NCBI GenBank assembly: GCA_017534305.1
Contig: JAFWCU010000010.1
Location: 1-64,000 of the forward strand
Source: Clostridia bacterium
Lineage (GTDB): Bacteria; Bacillota; Clostridia; TANB77; CAG-465
DNA: 64,000 nucleotides
Direction of reading: 5' to 3'
A program made the position numbers and the translations under genes. Below are positions 44,810 to 54,844 of the stretch, piece by piece (the first letter of the stretch is position 1; every line of letters starts with the position of its first letter). Under the pieces are notes generated by a model, which made no database searches, was not told the origin of the DNA, and saw only the letters and a list, made by a program, of their open reading frames with translations.

Positions 44810-46558
44810 ATGAAAAAAAAGACAATTGCAATAGTTATATTGTTCTTAGTCCTTATTAACGCTTTTTCTCCATTATCGCAAATTATGGCGTCAGTTAATA
44901 GAGAATACTACGATATGGAAAACGGAGGAGAAGACTTTGATGGAAGCATAAATACTTCATCAATTTTGCTTAAATGGACTGGTGAAATTTTTTATACTGT
45001 TGCCTATGGTATAGAAAATGCCGGAGCAAAAATTGTTAAAGCCTTTACAGGAAAAGAATTTTTCCCATGGGCTGACAAGATTATATTTAATACAATTCCA
45101 ATACTAGATGTAAACTTTATTAATCCTGCCAGAGGTTCACTAATGAAAGATGTCGATGGTAATGTGACAGGAATTGGAACAGCTATACGTAATATATACT
45201 TTACATCATTATCTATAGCTTTAGGCTTTTTAGGAATTGTTATAGCAGTAGCTGCAATAAGATTAGCTATTTCAACAATTGCTTCAGATAAAGCTAAATT
45301 AAAAGAATCAATAGTTAGTTGGCTAACATGTCTGGTTTTAATTTTAGCGTTGCATTACTTGCTATCATTCTTGTTCTTTGTAAACGAAAAAATGGTTCAA
45401 ACTGCAAGTGTTGTAGCAAATAATGTTTTACAAAATGCAAGTGATTCAACAGTGGCAACACTAAAAGCACAAGCTGACGAAAACAATGAAAAAGTAGTAG
45501 AATCATTCTTAGCAAGATGTGAAAAAGAAGCTTTAATAGATTCTATACCTATTGTTGGAGAAATTGTAAGTTTTGCAAGAGATTTAATTCATTCAATAGG
45601 AAAAGCATTAGAGGCAGCATGGAAATGGATTACTGGTCAAGATGACGACGAGGATGAAATATCAGTAGATATGCTTGGAAAGATGTATCCAAATAAACAG
45701 GATTACTTGGATTGGTTTAGAGATAAATCAGATGAAAAAACACATAAGGTAAGAATTGATGTAGCAGCATATCTACTTAAAAACAAATATTATAGAGCAG
45801 AATATTTAAAATGGATTAGCGGAAATGATACTAACGATATTACTAATTCAGGACTTGCTGGTGTAGGAAGAAATATCTTAATTACTTGTAATGACTGTCT
45901 AGGTATTGTTGATACTGGATATAAGGCATTAAGAACTCTATTTACTTCAGTAGCAATGATTACTTATCAAGGAGGAAATGGAGGAAAACCATTTAATTCT
46001 GTTGCTGAAGATGTTGATACTTCTGATGTTTCAGAAGATGCTGACTTATCTGAATTAGATGCACAAAAAGAAAGATCTAAACTAGAAGATGGAGAAACAG
46101 CATACTTATATAAAATTATCCATTCAACTGAAGATTATAACAATCTAATTGATGAATGTGATAAACAAATAACACAAGCTCAAGCAGATTTGAAAAAAGA
46201 TGGTGCAGACAAAAGTGCACTAAATAGTAAAATATTTGCTTTACGTTTAGAAAAATTATATGCTGAAGCATATTATGAATATGTTTATGAGGGCGATGAT
46301 AAATATGTTCCTAAAGCATCTGATACAATATCATCTTTAGGAGAATACTTTAGAGAATCATCATGGTATGTTGATACAGACAATGGAGACTGGGCACCTA
46401 CTAGTATGAATGTTGTTAGTGCGGTATGTTACGCAGTATTCATAGTACAATCTCTAATGTTCTTAATAGCATACTTTAAAAGATTTTTCTACGTTATTAT
46501 TTTATCTGTAATTGGACCTATAGTTGTAGTGTACGATTACTTTATAAAATCTATATAA
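44810..46558 (+). CDS. VirB6/TrbL-like membrane protein, long paralogue
   Basis: 582 residues: signal-type start (IAIVILFLVLINAFSPLSQIMAS), FPWADKIIFNTIPILDVNFI, helices near 128-155 and 170-195, a ~340-residue soluble insertion with an acidic tract (GQDDDEDEISVDML) and a Lys/Glu helical stretch, then the final helices ending KRFFYVIILSVIGPIVVVYDY. The ends align with the next gene; the middle does not. VirB6-type proteins form part of the inner-membrane channel. SD AAGGAGG precedes ATG 44810. Confidence 0.75.
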   Translation: MKKKTIAIVILFLVLINAFSPLSQIMASVNREYYDMENGGEDFDGSINTSSILLKWTGEIFYTVAYGIENAGAKIVKAFTGKEFFPWADKIIFNTIPILDVNFINPARGSLMKDVDGNVTGIGTAIRNIYFTSLSIALGFLGIVIAVAAIRLAISTIASDKAKLKESIVSWLTCLVLILALHYLLSFLFFVNEKMVQTASVVANNVLQNASDSTVATLKAQADENNEKVVESFLARCEKEALIDSIPIVGEIVSFARDLIHSIGKALEAAWKWITGQDDDEDEISVDMLGKMYPNKQDYLDWFRDKSDEKTHKVRIDVAAYLLKNKYYRAEYLKWISGNDTNDITNSGLAGVGRNILITCNDCLGIVDTGYKALRTLFTSVAMITYQGGNGGKPFNSVAEDVDTSDVSEDADLSELDAQKERSKLEDGETAYLYKIIHSTEDYNNLIDECDKQITQAQADLKKDGADKSALNSKIFALRLEKLYAEAYYEYVYEGDDKYVPKASDTISSLGEYFRESSWYVDTDNGDWAPTSMNVVSAVCYAVFIVQSLMFLIAYFKRFFYVIILSVIGPIVVVYDYFIKSI

Positions 46559-46578
46559 AAGATTTGGAGGAGGAAATA

Positions 46579-47505
46579 ATGAGAAACACATTAAAAAAAG
46601 TTATGGTGCTATTTATATTCTTATTTATATTTAATTTTATGTTTTCAAATGTAAGAATATATGCAGAAGTTAACTCAGACTACTATGATATGCTTGATGG
46701 CTATACTCCAGCTACCAATCAAGGTGATTCTGATAGTGAAGAGCCTGGAGCGTTAGTTGGATTATTATCAATAGCAATTCTAGAGACTGGTCACATGATT
46801 GAAAATCTTGTATCATGGCTAATGGGATTGTTCGGACCTGCAGAATTTCCATGGGCAGACTACATTATCTTTAACTGTGTACCAATATTAGATGTTAACT
46901 TTATTCATCCATCACAATATGCATTGTTTGGATCTGGATTTGCTGGTGGAAGAATTGGTGAAATATTAAGAAATATATATTTCACAGGACTATCAATTGC
47001 GGTAGGCTTTTTAGGAATTGTTGTAGCTGTAATGGCAATCAAAATGGCCATATCTACTATTGCTTCTGAAAAAGCTAGATATAAAGAATCAATTGTTACA
47101 TTACTAACCACATTAATATTACTATTTGGAACGCATTATTTGCTATCATTTACTTTCTATTTAAATGAAAAAATGGTTGAAGTTGCAAGTAAAATAGTTT
47201 CAAGTATTCAAGTATCTGGTGCAACTGTTGGTGATAGTGGAGTAAGTGAAGCAAAAGCTGTTGTTTCTGGAATGGGAAAATATTTCTATGAAAGAGCAAA
47301 AGCTGAAGGTGGACAAGTTGATTTATTAATTGCTAAGATTGATAAAGCAGCTCCAATACCAACAGTACTGTACTTGGTATTTTTAATACAATCAATTATG
47401 TTCTTATTTGCTTATTTCAAAAGAATTTACTACGTCGCAATACTATCAATTATTGCACCATTTGTAGTAATCTATGATTTCTTAGGAAAGGCAATATCAT
47501 TGTAA
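46579..47505 (+). CDS. VirB6/TrbL-like membrane protein, short paralogue
   Basis: 308 residues, colinear with the outer parts of the preceding protein: signal start, EFPWADYIIFNCVPILDVNFIHP, NIYFTGLSIAVGFLGIVVAVMAIKMAISTIASEKARYKESIV, LFGTHYLLSFTFYLNEKMVE, and final KRIYYVAILSIIAPFVVIYDF. It lacks the large soluble insertion. It stops where usual Gram-positive VirB6 proteins continue into further helices; the next gene supplies such a continuation. ATG 46579 is chosen after GGAGGAGG. Confidence 0.75.
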   Translation: MRNTLKKVMVLFIFLFIFNFMFSNVRIYAEVNSDYYDMLDGYTPATNQGDSDSEEPGALVGLLSIAILETGHMIENLVSWLMGLFGPAEFPWADYIIFNCVPILDVNFIHPSQYALFGSGFAGGRIGEILRNIYFTGLSIAVGFLGIVVAVMAIKMAISTIASEKARYKESIVTLLTTLILLFGTHYLLSFTFYLNEKMVEVASKIVSSIQVSGATVGDSGVSEAKAVVSGMGKYFYERAKAEGGQVDLLIAKIDKAAPIPTVLYLVFLIQSIMFLFAYFKRIYYVAILSIIAPFVVIYDFLGKAISL

Positions 47506-47521
47506 AGGAGGATAAAAAAGT

Positions 47522-48739
47522 ATGAAAAAAGGAATTTTTGGAGTATGGTTTAAAGAACTTGCTACATTAATATTTACCCAAACAGTTCAAGCGTTTTTGT
47601 TAGCAATAATTATGGCAATAATTGTACAAGCTTTACAATCAAGTTCTGGTGTTGGAAGTACATATGGAGCAGGTTTACTTGCAATAATTGCACTTTCCCA
47701 ATTTAATAAGATTGAATTGCTTATCAAAAACATATTTGGTGTTACTTCACAATTTAATGTTGGCATGGATAGTGGTAGAGCAGGTTTACTTGGTAGTTTA
47801 ATGTTAGGTAAAATGGCTTTAAGTGGAGCTAAAAAAGTAGGAGATAACGCAGGAAAAATTTTAGATGGTAGAAGAGAAGCTAAAGCTTCAAAAGCTAGAA
47901 CAAACGCTTTGTTAGCAAAACAAGGAACAGATCAACTCTCTGGAGAGGCAGCAGCTGTTCAAGAGGAACTATTGAATCAAGCTGGAGATTACACTGATAA
48001 TATGGTCAAAGGAGCTGCATATAGTCACGGAGCACAAGCAGTTGGAGGTGCTGGAGGAGCTGGAAATGGCGTAGGAGTAACCGCAAGTCAAATCCAAGAA
48101 TTAAAAGCTGCTGTTAAAGAACAAACAGGTGAAATTAAAAGTCAGACTAGTGAAATTAAAGCTGGCAAATTATCAGCTGGAAAAGATGACGTAAAAGAAA
48201 AAATGAAAGCTTTAGATGATCAAATAAGAGAATCTAGAAACAATACAACAAGAGCTAAATTAAAAGCTCTTTCTGGAGTAGCAGAAACATTAGTAGATAT
48301 TCCAGTCGGTGCTCTAGGAGTTGCAACTGGTCTAGCTGAAGGTAGTTTAGCTAAAGGTGTTGGATACGGATTAACTGCAGCCGGTGTTGCGGATTCTGCT
48401 ATCAGCCATACTATTCAAAATAATGGCGAAAGAGTAATCAAAGAGGTTGATAGAAGAGAAACAATTAAAAGAGACAATAACACTTCAGCTGGATTTACTA
48501 AAGATCAATTAAAAGGATTTGAAAGAGCTATTAAAGAAGCCAATGCTGGTAAAGCAGGTGAAACTAGACAAAAATATGATGCAGCTAAGATTAGCTTAAA
48601 TATTAATAATGAAATTAAAAATAGCATTAAGAAAGAAAGTGTAAAAGTGATGAGTCCAAGCTCTGGATCTTCAATGAATAATACTAAAAAGAATATGAGT
48701 AGTAGAAACAATGCTAAATTTGATGCTGGTAATAATTAG
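47522..48739 (+). CDS. VirB6 C-terminal-like protein with long soluble tail
   Basis: 405 residues: opens with GVWFKELATLIFTQTVQAFLLAIIMAII, which reads like the region that in single-chain VirB6 follows the last helix of the preceding gene, then a second helix (~45-62). The remaining ~320 residues are soluble, Ala/Lys/Glu-rich and partly repetitive (AKASKARTNALLAKQG, KEQTGEIKSQTSEIKAGK), with a weakly hydrophobic Gly/Ala stretch around 265-290. Split from the two VirB6-like genes and separated by only 16 bases, it probably forms the channel with one or both of them. Confidence 0.7.
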   Translation: MKKGIFGVWFKELATLIFTQTVQAFLLAIIMAIIVQALQSSSGVGSTYGAGLLAIIALSQFNKIELLIKNIFGVTSQFNVGMDSGRAGLLGSLMLGKMALSGAKKVGDNAGKILDGRREAKASKARTNALLAKQGTDQLSGEAAAVQEELLNQAGDYTDNMVKGAAYSHGAQAVGGAGGAGNGVGVTASQIQELKAAVKEQTGEIKSQTSEIKAGKLSAGKDDVKEKMKALDDQIRESRNNTTRAKLKALSGVAETLVDIPVGALGVATGLAEGSLAKGVGYGLTAAGVADSAISHTIQNNGERVIKEVDRRETIKRDNNTSAGFTKDQLKGFERAIKEANAGKAGETRQKYDAAKISLNINNEIKNSIKKESVKVMSPSSGSSMNNTKKNMSSRNNAKFDAGNN

Positions 48740-48766
48740 TAATATATAAGATTTTGGAGGTCGAAT

Positions 48767-49336
48767 ATGATAAAAAAAATAAGAGAGGCAATTGGTAGAG
48801 CAATCAATTGGTATTCCGAACTTACTGGTATTAAAAAACTTCAAGTCTCATTAATTGGACTAATTGTTATAGCATTACTAGCTTTTGGAATATCTAATAT
48901 AAGAATTGGTGGAAAATCTATCAATTATAAAGAAATCAATCACGATAATATAGTTACTATGTCAGTTAATACAGATAAAAACACATATATTATGATTGAT
49001 ACAGCAATTAAAAGATTAATACTAGCTACATATGATAGCTATAATATCAGTAAGCTAGATATCAGTGTTAAAGATTTTTATGATTATGCAAAAGAAGAAG
49101 AATATAACATATCTAAAGGTAAATTTACTAAAAAGATTAAGAATATGGTAAATGAGCTTCAAGCAGAAAGAAACGGAAATGTAAGTAATTTGGAATCATT
49201 TTATCCAATTATAAAAAATATTTATACATATTCTGAAACAAATAAAATGTATTTTGCCGAACTCAATACAGAAAAGCCACATATGATAGGTATACATTTT
49301 AAAGAAGGTAATTTCTATATCTTTTATTTAGAGTAG
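48767..49336 (+). CDS. Bitopic membrane protein of the type IV locus, unknown
   Basis: 189 residues: a basic amphipathic start (KKIREAIGRAINWYSELTGIKK), one helix (~26-46) and a ~140-residue external domain, helical then stranded, with FYDYAKEEEYNISKGKF and a final IGIHFKEGNFYIFYLE. One-helix proteins of this size in T4SS operons are often VirB8-like or lipoprotein partners, but I see no diagnostic motif. SD GGAGG precedes ATG 48767; the next gene follows by 6 bases. Confidence 0.72.
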   Translation: MIKKIREAIGRAINWYSELTGIKKLQVSLIGLIVIALLAFGISNIRIGGKSINYKEINHDNIVTMSVNTDKNTYIMIDTAIKRLILATYDSYNISKLDISVKDFYDYAKEEEYNISKGKFTKKIKNMVNELQAERNGNVSNLESFYPIIKNIYTYSETNKMYFAELNTEKPHMIGIHFKEGNFYIFYLE

Positions 49337-49342
49337 GAGGGA

Positions 49343-50200
49343 ATGAAAGTGAATCAAGATAGTGAAAAATTATTAATATACATTACAGTAGCAATTTTTG
49401 CAGTAGCTTTCATTTTCGTTCTAGTACTGATATGGAAGCCTTCTTCAAGTACTGTAAAAACACAAATTAATGTTATAGGAAAAGAAAATAGTTATGAAAA
49501 TGTACAATTATCTAATTACACTAATTTAATTCAAAGACTATTATTAGTTCAAAATTATGATGAACTATATGAAAAAGTTAATACTAAATGGTTAGAAAAT
49601 AATTCATATAACAAAGAAACTTTATATAACTATTTAATTAAAGAAGGAATTATAACAAATAGTGTACCAATAATAAAAGAAACAACAGCATTAGACGGAA
49701 ATGCTGAAGGGTACTACTTTAGAATTGCTATTCAAAATGAGAAAGGCAATATTAGATATGTAGTAATTAATGAAACTGCACCTAATATATATACAATCTC
49801 TTTTGAACAAAATAGCATTACAAGTTTTGAAGGAAAAACATATACATATAAAGAAGATGGTATAACATACACATTAAAAGTTTTAGCTTCTCTTGAAAAT
49901 GTAGCTCAATACGAGTTAAATATTTCAAGTACAAAAGAAAATAAAGTAACTTTTGATTTTGCTTCAAACCAAAATGTTACTATTGGATTAACTGGTGGAC
50001 AAAATATTAATCCTTCAGATATGACAACTACTGCAAATAATGTTTATGAATTAGGTCCAAATTCTAATCTTAGTATTAAATTAACATTTAATTTAACATT
50101 AGATAAACAAGCAAAAATTAGTAATTTAAAATTATATAGTGTTAAAGAATCAGGTGAAGATAAAATAATTACTATAGATTTGTTAGGTGGTGATCAGTAA
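49343..50200 (+). CDS. Bitopic protein, possibly VirB8-like
   Basis: 285 residues: one helix (~11-31), then an external region with an N-terminal helical ~100 residues (LIQRLLLVQNYDELYEKVNTKWLE, YNYLIKEGIITNS) and a strand-rich C-terminus. A helical-then-beta outer domain after a single helix is like VirB8/TcpC (NTF2 fold), but similarity is not evident. ATG 49343 is only 2 bases after GGAGG; GTG 49349, 8 bases after, may be the real start. It stops 1 base before the hydrolase ATG. Confidence 0.65.
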   Translation: MKVNQDSEKLLIYITVAIFAVAFIFVLVLIWKPSSSTVKTQINVIGKENSYENVQLSNYTNLIQRLLLVQNYDELYEKVNTKWLENNSYNKETLYNYLIKEGIITNSVPIIKETTALDGNAEGYYFRIAIQNEKGNIRYVVINETAPNIYTISFEQNSITSFEGKTYTYKEDGITYTLKVLASLENVAQYELNISSTKENKVTFDFASNQNVTIGLTGGQNINPSDMTTTANNVYELGPNSNLSIKLTFNLTLDKQAKISNLKLYSVKESGEDKIITIDLLGGDQ

Positions 50201-50201
50201 A

Positions 50202-53200
50202 ATGGGATTAGGTGCTATGGTAGCAAAAGCTGCTTCAAAAGTTGCTAATAAAGCAAAAGAAGGAGTAAAAAACAAATTAAAAGGAAAAGATGACGATACA
50301 GTCAAACAAATGATCAAAAGAGTTTTGATAATGAAAGTCGGAATTCCAGTTGGTGCATTTGTAATTGTAGTTGCATGTGTAAGTATCATAATGCAACAAT
50401 TATTTAAAAATACAAATTCATCAATCAAAGTTAGTGCACAAAAAATCAAACAAAGCTTTGAAGCTGGAGAACTTGCAGGAGATCCAGACCAAATTAATTT
50501 TGCAATTGGCCTAGAAGAAATGTTTGGAAGCTGTATTGGTTTTACAAGTGAACAAATTGATATCATATACAATAATACACTCGCTGATCTAGAAGGAGAA
50601 GATGCAACATATAAAGAAACATATTCTTCAAATTACGGAACAATTACTCCGGAGATTAAAAGCGATATAGTTAATAAGTATAATGAGATAAAAGATAATG
50701 CAAATAAGAGAGATAAGGACTATGATGTTGTAAATTATTACAATTTATCTAGGGAAGGTAAATTTAATAATATGATAAGCCCTTATGATAAACAACCTCT
50801 ATATAAACATATTCTCATGACAGAAAAATACAACTTCAACAATATTACATGGAAAGCATTCTTCCATAATAGTGATGAAGTAAATGATGTATCAAAAGAT
50901 AATATGACTTATGATACAACATATCAATTATTATATCCAAAGGCAAATGCAAATGTTAAAGATATGATAAACTTGGTATCACCATATTTGATGACTTGTC
51001 ATATACCTTTATCATTTCTAACAAGTTCTATGTATAGTTCTTCAGCGTCAGATCAAAGCATAGGAACTACATGGGTACAACAAAATGAAGCTGCAGCTCA
51101 AGGAAGAAATAATAATATAGGCAATTTTGCATACGAGATTGTTAAGCATGGTTATAGCGATATAACAATAAACCAATATAACCTTGAATCAAGAACTACA
51201 TCTTCATATTGGTTAGATTACCATAGATATGAATGTTCAGACTCATTCACAATTGTACAAACAGTAAGTGAAGACGGAACAGATGGAAATGGTAACAAAA
51301 AATATAAAAGATCTTATTCTGTTAAACCAAATACATATGTAGATGGTACAACACAACTAACAGTTGACAAAGGTCAAACTAATACTAGATGGAATGATGC
51401 ACACGAAGAAATTCCAGCTAATGAAACACCAGTTGGAGATCCTTCATATGCAACTACAACTCAGTATAAACTATCACATGCAATTGCCTTTGATGTTAAA
51501 ATAAATAACTCATTTAATTATGAAAAATACTCTAATGAAGAAGCAGATAAGAGAGAAAATCCTGAAAGTATTTTATCTCAAGTTGAATCAGAATATACAA
51601 AACTTGAAAATGGTGAAGAGGCAGGAGAATCTAATACAGCAGGTAACCATATAACACAAGATCAACTTAATGGATATAATGAATCACAATTAGCAAGTCT
51701 ATTTGCTTCTAAAGGAGGAGACACAAACTCAACTTCTGTTGGAACACATGAAAAGGTTTATACAACAGAGAATTATATGTACAGAAAAGGAACAAGACAT
51801 GATATAACTAGATTCTGGACAGATACAGTTTCTTCAAATCCATCACAAACTAAGACACTTCTATCTACAGGAGAAGTTATAGCATATAACAAAAATACAA
51901 AAAATGATCCTTCTATGGATACAGTTTCAGATTCAGATTTTAATGCTGATTCTGCAAGTAAATCATATTATGAAAGACTACAAGGTACAGAAGGTACTGC
52001 AATTAACACAATTGATATGTTAAATGCAAACCCAAAAGTATTCTTAAAATATGTAGATAATAGTTCAAAAACTGCAAAATATGTTGGATATTCTAGATCA
52101 GATTATGCTGTAGATCAAGGTATGGAATACTTAATAGAATACTTAACAGAAATGGCAGATAACAACAATGGTACATTACCATTTGTTTATGGCGCAAGCT
52201 TTGGATTTGATGTTAACGCATTAGCTGCTTCTGGATTTGGAAATTATACTTCAGGAATGGATTTGCTTCGTCAATTCATAAACTCTTGGGAAGATCCTGG
52301 AGATAGAATGAGAACAGAATCTGGAGCGGTTACAACTAACGAAGATGAAGCTAAGAACTATGTTGTATATTCAGATAATGCTTCAAATCCTGCAAGTGGT
52401 ATTGCAACAGTAGGTTTTGGTATTAACTTAAAATCTCAATTTAATGACGTTAAAGAAGCAATGGAAGCAGCAGGATTAGACTTCCCATATGCTAGTTATC
52501 AAGACATATATAATAAAATGGTTGCTGGCGAAGTTATGCTAATGGATAAAAACACTATAGATTCGGTACAAGAAGAAATAATCCAAAGAAAGATTGATTT
52601 AGTTAAATCTAAAACAAACGGAATAGAGTTAAAACAATATCAATTATTTGCTTTAGTTGATAGAGCATATAATGGATGGAACAATATAAATGGTAAAGAT
52701 TTTGCAACAGCATATAATGAATATTGGCATGAAGATACAGATGATAAATACGAAGCTTTATATGAAAAATATAAAGACAATCAAGAGAATAAAGATGCTA
52801 TTGTTGCAGAATTAGATTTCAATAACCCACTATATGTTAACTTCTTGCAATATACTACAGGTACTAGTGCAGAAGATACATATAAAGGATGGGCTAAGAG
52901 AAGAAAAGCAGATTACATCCTATTCCAAGGTGGTTATTTCCTTGGAGGATATAGTTTAGATAAAATGTGTAAATTCTACACATCAACAATGTCTCCTGGA
53001 AACGTACAATTAATAAAAGCTGATGGTACAATTGATGAGACAGCATGTTATCAATTACAACTTTGGTTTGAACAAAACTATTTCACAGATAAATTCCATC
53101 TACCACCTAATGTTAGAAACTGGAGAAAAATAATGACAAATGGTGGAATAGATGCATACACTAATACAGATAACTATTACCATTGCTTAGCTCCTGAATT

Positions 53201-53582
53201 TATAGAAAAATATGAAGGAGAGCATGAAAGAGGTTTAAGATTCCAATGTACTTGGTGGGCATGTGCAAGAGGAAATGTATTCTTAGTAGATAACAATCTA
53301 GGCAAATTATTAGATCATTTCCCAGATGGACAAAACTGTGCAAGTCATGTATCAAACAGTTTACATTTACCTTTAAATAGAAATATTTATGATATTAGAC
53401 CAAACTCAGTAATTTCATGGTACCCACAACACGTTGGTTATGTTGAAGCTGTTTGTGGTGATTTATACATAACTTCTGAATGTGGAAGTGGTAAAACATG
53501 GAATGGTGTATATATTAGATCTAAATCTGCAGATGCTGGTAAATTTGCTGGTTCTGTATGCTTAGAAGATTTAGTACATTAA
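50202..53582 (+). CDS. Large membrane-anchored peptidoglycan hydrolase (lysozyme-like plus CHAP)
   Basis: 1127 residues: Lys/Ala-rich cytoplasmic start, one helix (~41-64), a ~620-residue external part without recognised domains, a lysozyme-like (GH24-type) segment (~690-900: SWEDPGDRM with E697 as possible acid, GIATVGFGINLK from ~734, QLFALVDRAYNGW), and a C-terminal CHAP domain with Cys in FQCTWWACARG (C1016) and His in HVGYVEAV (H1077). T4SS loci carry VirB1/TcpG-like hydrolases to open the wall for the channel; this is much larger than usual. ATG 50202 is preferred to the GTG 50187 inside the SD. Confidence 0.82.
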   Translation: MGLGAMVAKAASKVANKAKEGVKNKLKGKDDDTVKQMIKRVLIMKVGIPVGAFVIVVACVSIIMQQLFKNTNSSIKVSAQKIKQSFEAGELAGDPDQINFAIGLEEMFGSCIGFTSEQIDIIYNNTLADLEGEDATYKETYSSNYGTITPEIKSDIVNKYNEIKDNANKRDKDYDVVNYYNLSREGKFNNMISPYDKQPLYKHILMTEKYNFNNITWKAFFHNSDEVNDVSKDNMTYDTTYQLLYPKANANVKDMINLVSPYLMTCHIPLSFLTSSMYSSSASDQSIGTTWVQQNEAAAQGRNNNIGNFAYEIVKHGYSDITINQYNLESRTTSSYWLDYHRYECSDSFTIVQTVSEDGTDGNGNKKYKRSYSVKPNTYVDGTTQLTVDKGQTNTRWNDAHEEIPANETPVGDPSYATTTQYKLSHAIAFDVKINNSFNYEKYSNEEADKRENPESILSQVESEYTKLENGEEAGESNTAGNHITQDQLNGYNESQLASLFASKGGDTNSTSVGTHEKVYTTENYMYRKGTRHDITRFWTDTVSSNPSQTKTLLSTGEVIAYNKNTKNDPSMDTVSDSDFNADSASKSYYERLQGTEGTAINTIDMLNANPKVFLKYVDNSSKTAKYVGYSRSDYAVDQGMEYLIEYLTEMADNNNGTLPFVYGASFGFDVNALAASGFGNYTSGMDLLRQFINSWEDPGDRMRTESGAVTTNEDEAKNYVVYSDNASNPASGIATVGFGINLKSQFNDVKEAMEAAGLDFPYASYQDIYNKMVAGEVMLMDKNTIDSVQEEIIQRKIDLVKSKTNGIELKQYQLFALVDRAYNGWNNINGKDFATAYNEYWHEDTDDKYEALYEKYKDNQENKDAIVAELDFNNPLYVNFLQYTTGTSAEDTYKGWAKRRKADYILFQGGYFLGGYSLDKMCKFYTSTMSPGNVQLIKADGTIDETACYQLQLWFEQNYFTDKFHLPPNVRNWRKIMTNGGIDAYTNTDNYYHCLAPEFIEKYEGEHERGLRFQCTWWACARGNVFLVDNNLGKLLDHFPDGQNCASHVSNSLHLPLNRNIYDIRPNSVISWYPQHVGYVEAVCGDLYITSECGSGKTWNGVYIRSKSADAGKFAGSVCLEDLVH

Positions 53583-53608
53583 TATGTATATAAATAATGG
53601 AGGTTTAT

Positions 53609-54607
53609 ATGGATAATAACAAGAAAAAATTAATATTTATTATAATAATCGTAGCCATTATTGCAATTGTATTATTAGAAGTAATCATTAGTGCTATTAA
53701 AAGAAATAGTTTTAAAGAACCAAATGAGCCTACAACAGAAGAAGCTATTAATGACATGGAAGCAAGAAATTGCGTTGTTAACACAATTGAAGATTTTTCA
53801 AATTTTGAAACTATAAGAAATTGTATATATACATATTATCAAAGCTATGTATATACAAACAGTGGCAATATAGATCCAGATGAAGCTGGAAATAGTACAC
53901 AATACTATAAAGACAGATTATATGGATTGCTAGCAAAAGATTATATAGAAAAGAATTCAATTACAAAAGATTCAATAGTATGTAATAAAGCTATAACAAA
54001 TTTTGATGTAGATATTCTTTCATTGTATCAAGTTTCTCATTATGAGGAAAGTGTTGAAGATTATGGAATGTCAACTCTTTATATAGTTGAAGGACTATTT
54101 AGAAATACATCAGATAAATCGTTTGAAAAATTTAATATGGCATTACTTGTAGATAATATAAATATGACATATGAAATATATCCATCAGATTATGTAGATA
54201 TAGCTAAATACACAACTCTTAAAGAAGGAGATAAAATTGAATTAACTATACCAACATCTGTTGAGAAAAATGAATATAACAAATTTAGTATTTATTCTAC
54301 AAGCTTAGATGATTATGCAAGATATAATTTTAGAGTTATAAGAAATCTATTATTATACAATACAGATATAGCATTTGAACATTTAACAGAAGATGGTAAA
54401 GCAAGCTACGCATCAGTTGGAGATTTAACAAACTTTGTTAATGAAAACCGTTCTAGCTTAGCAACAATGAATTATTCATCAAATGCAATGAATGTTAAAG
54501 ATGGTGTATTATCATTAGATTGCTATGATTCAAATTACAAATATAAAGTATCTATGACATTCAATGGATACTCAACATTTAAATATTCAATTGAGAAAGT
54601 GAAATAA
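53609..54607 (+). CDS. Membrane-anchored external protein ending the type IV operon
   Basis: 332 residues: Lys-rich start, one helix (~6-27), and a ~300-residue outer region. Recognisable traits are an even pattern of short helices and strands, three Cys at about positions 54, 67 and 119 and no catalytic motif. Two parts with Tyr/Asn-rich composition (IRNCIYTYYQSYVYTN, NKFSIYSTSLDDYARYNF) are seen. SD GGAGG precedes ATG 53609. It follows the hydrolase by 26 bases and is followed by a terminator, so it is the last gene of the long operon. Family unknown. Confidence 0.75.
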   Translation: MDNNKKKLIFIIIIVAIIAIVLLEVIISAIKRNSFKEPNEPTTEEAINDMEARNCVVNTIEDFSNFETIRNCIYTYYQSYVYTNSGNIDPDEAGNSTQYYKDRLYGLLAKDYIEKNSITKDSIVCNKAITNFDVDILSLYQVSHYEESVEDYGMSTLYIVEGLFRNTSDKSFEKFNMALLVDNINMTYEIYPSDYVDIAKYTTLKEGDKIELTIPTSVEKNEYNKFSIYSTSLDDYARYNFRVIRNLLLYNTDIAFEHLTEDGKASYASVGDLTNFVNENRSSLATMNYSSNAMNVKDGVLSLDCYDSNYKYKVSMTFNGYSTFKYSIEKVK

Positions 54608-54612
54608 AAAAC

Positions 54613-54641
54613 AAAAGATGGTCTTATAGGCCATCTTTTTT
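54613..54641 (+). terminator. Terminator of the type IV operon
   Basis: AAAAGATGG / CCATCTTTTT hairpin with T run. Confidence 0.88.
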
Positions 54642-54759
54642 ATTGCTTATAGCATTTATTTGACTATTTATTCATTTTATATAATAATAATGAGTATCAT
54701 TATAATTCAAAGCTAAAGATTGTTTAAAACAAAAAATAGAAGTAATAAGCTCACTACAG

Positions 54760-54788
54760 TTGACATAATGTATACATTGTGATATAAT
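54760..54788 (+). promoter_or_regulatory. Perfect consensus promoter with palindrome between -35 and -10
   Basis: TTGACA (54760-54765), 17-base spacer, TATAAT (54783-54788). The spacer contains the perfect palindrome AATGTATACATT (54767-54778), a likely repressor site because a dimer bound there would exclude RNA polymerase. Confidence 0.8.
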
Positions 54789-54844
54789 TATTATCCAATG
54801 CAACATAAGATATTCAAAAAATAATTTTTTAGGAGGAATTGCTT

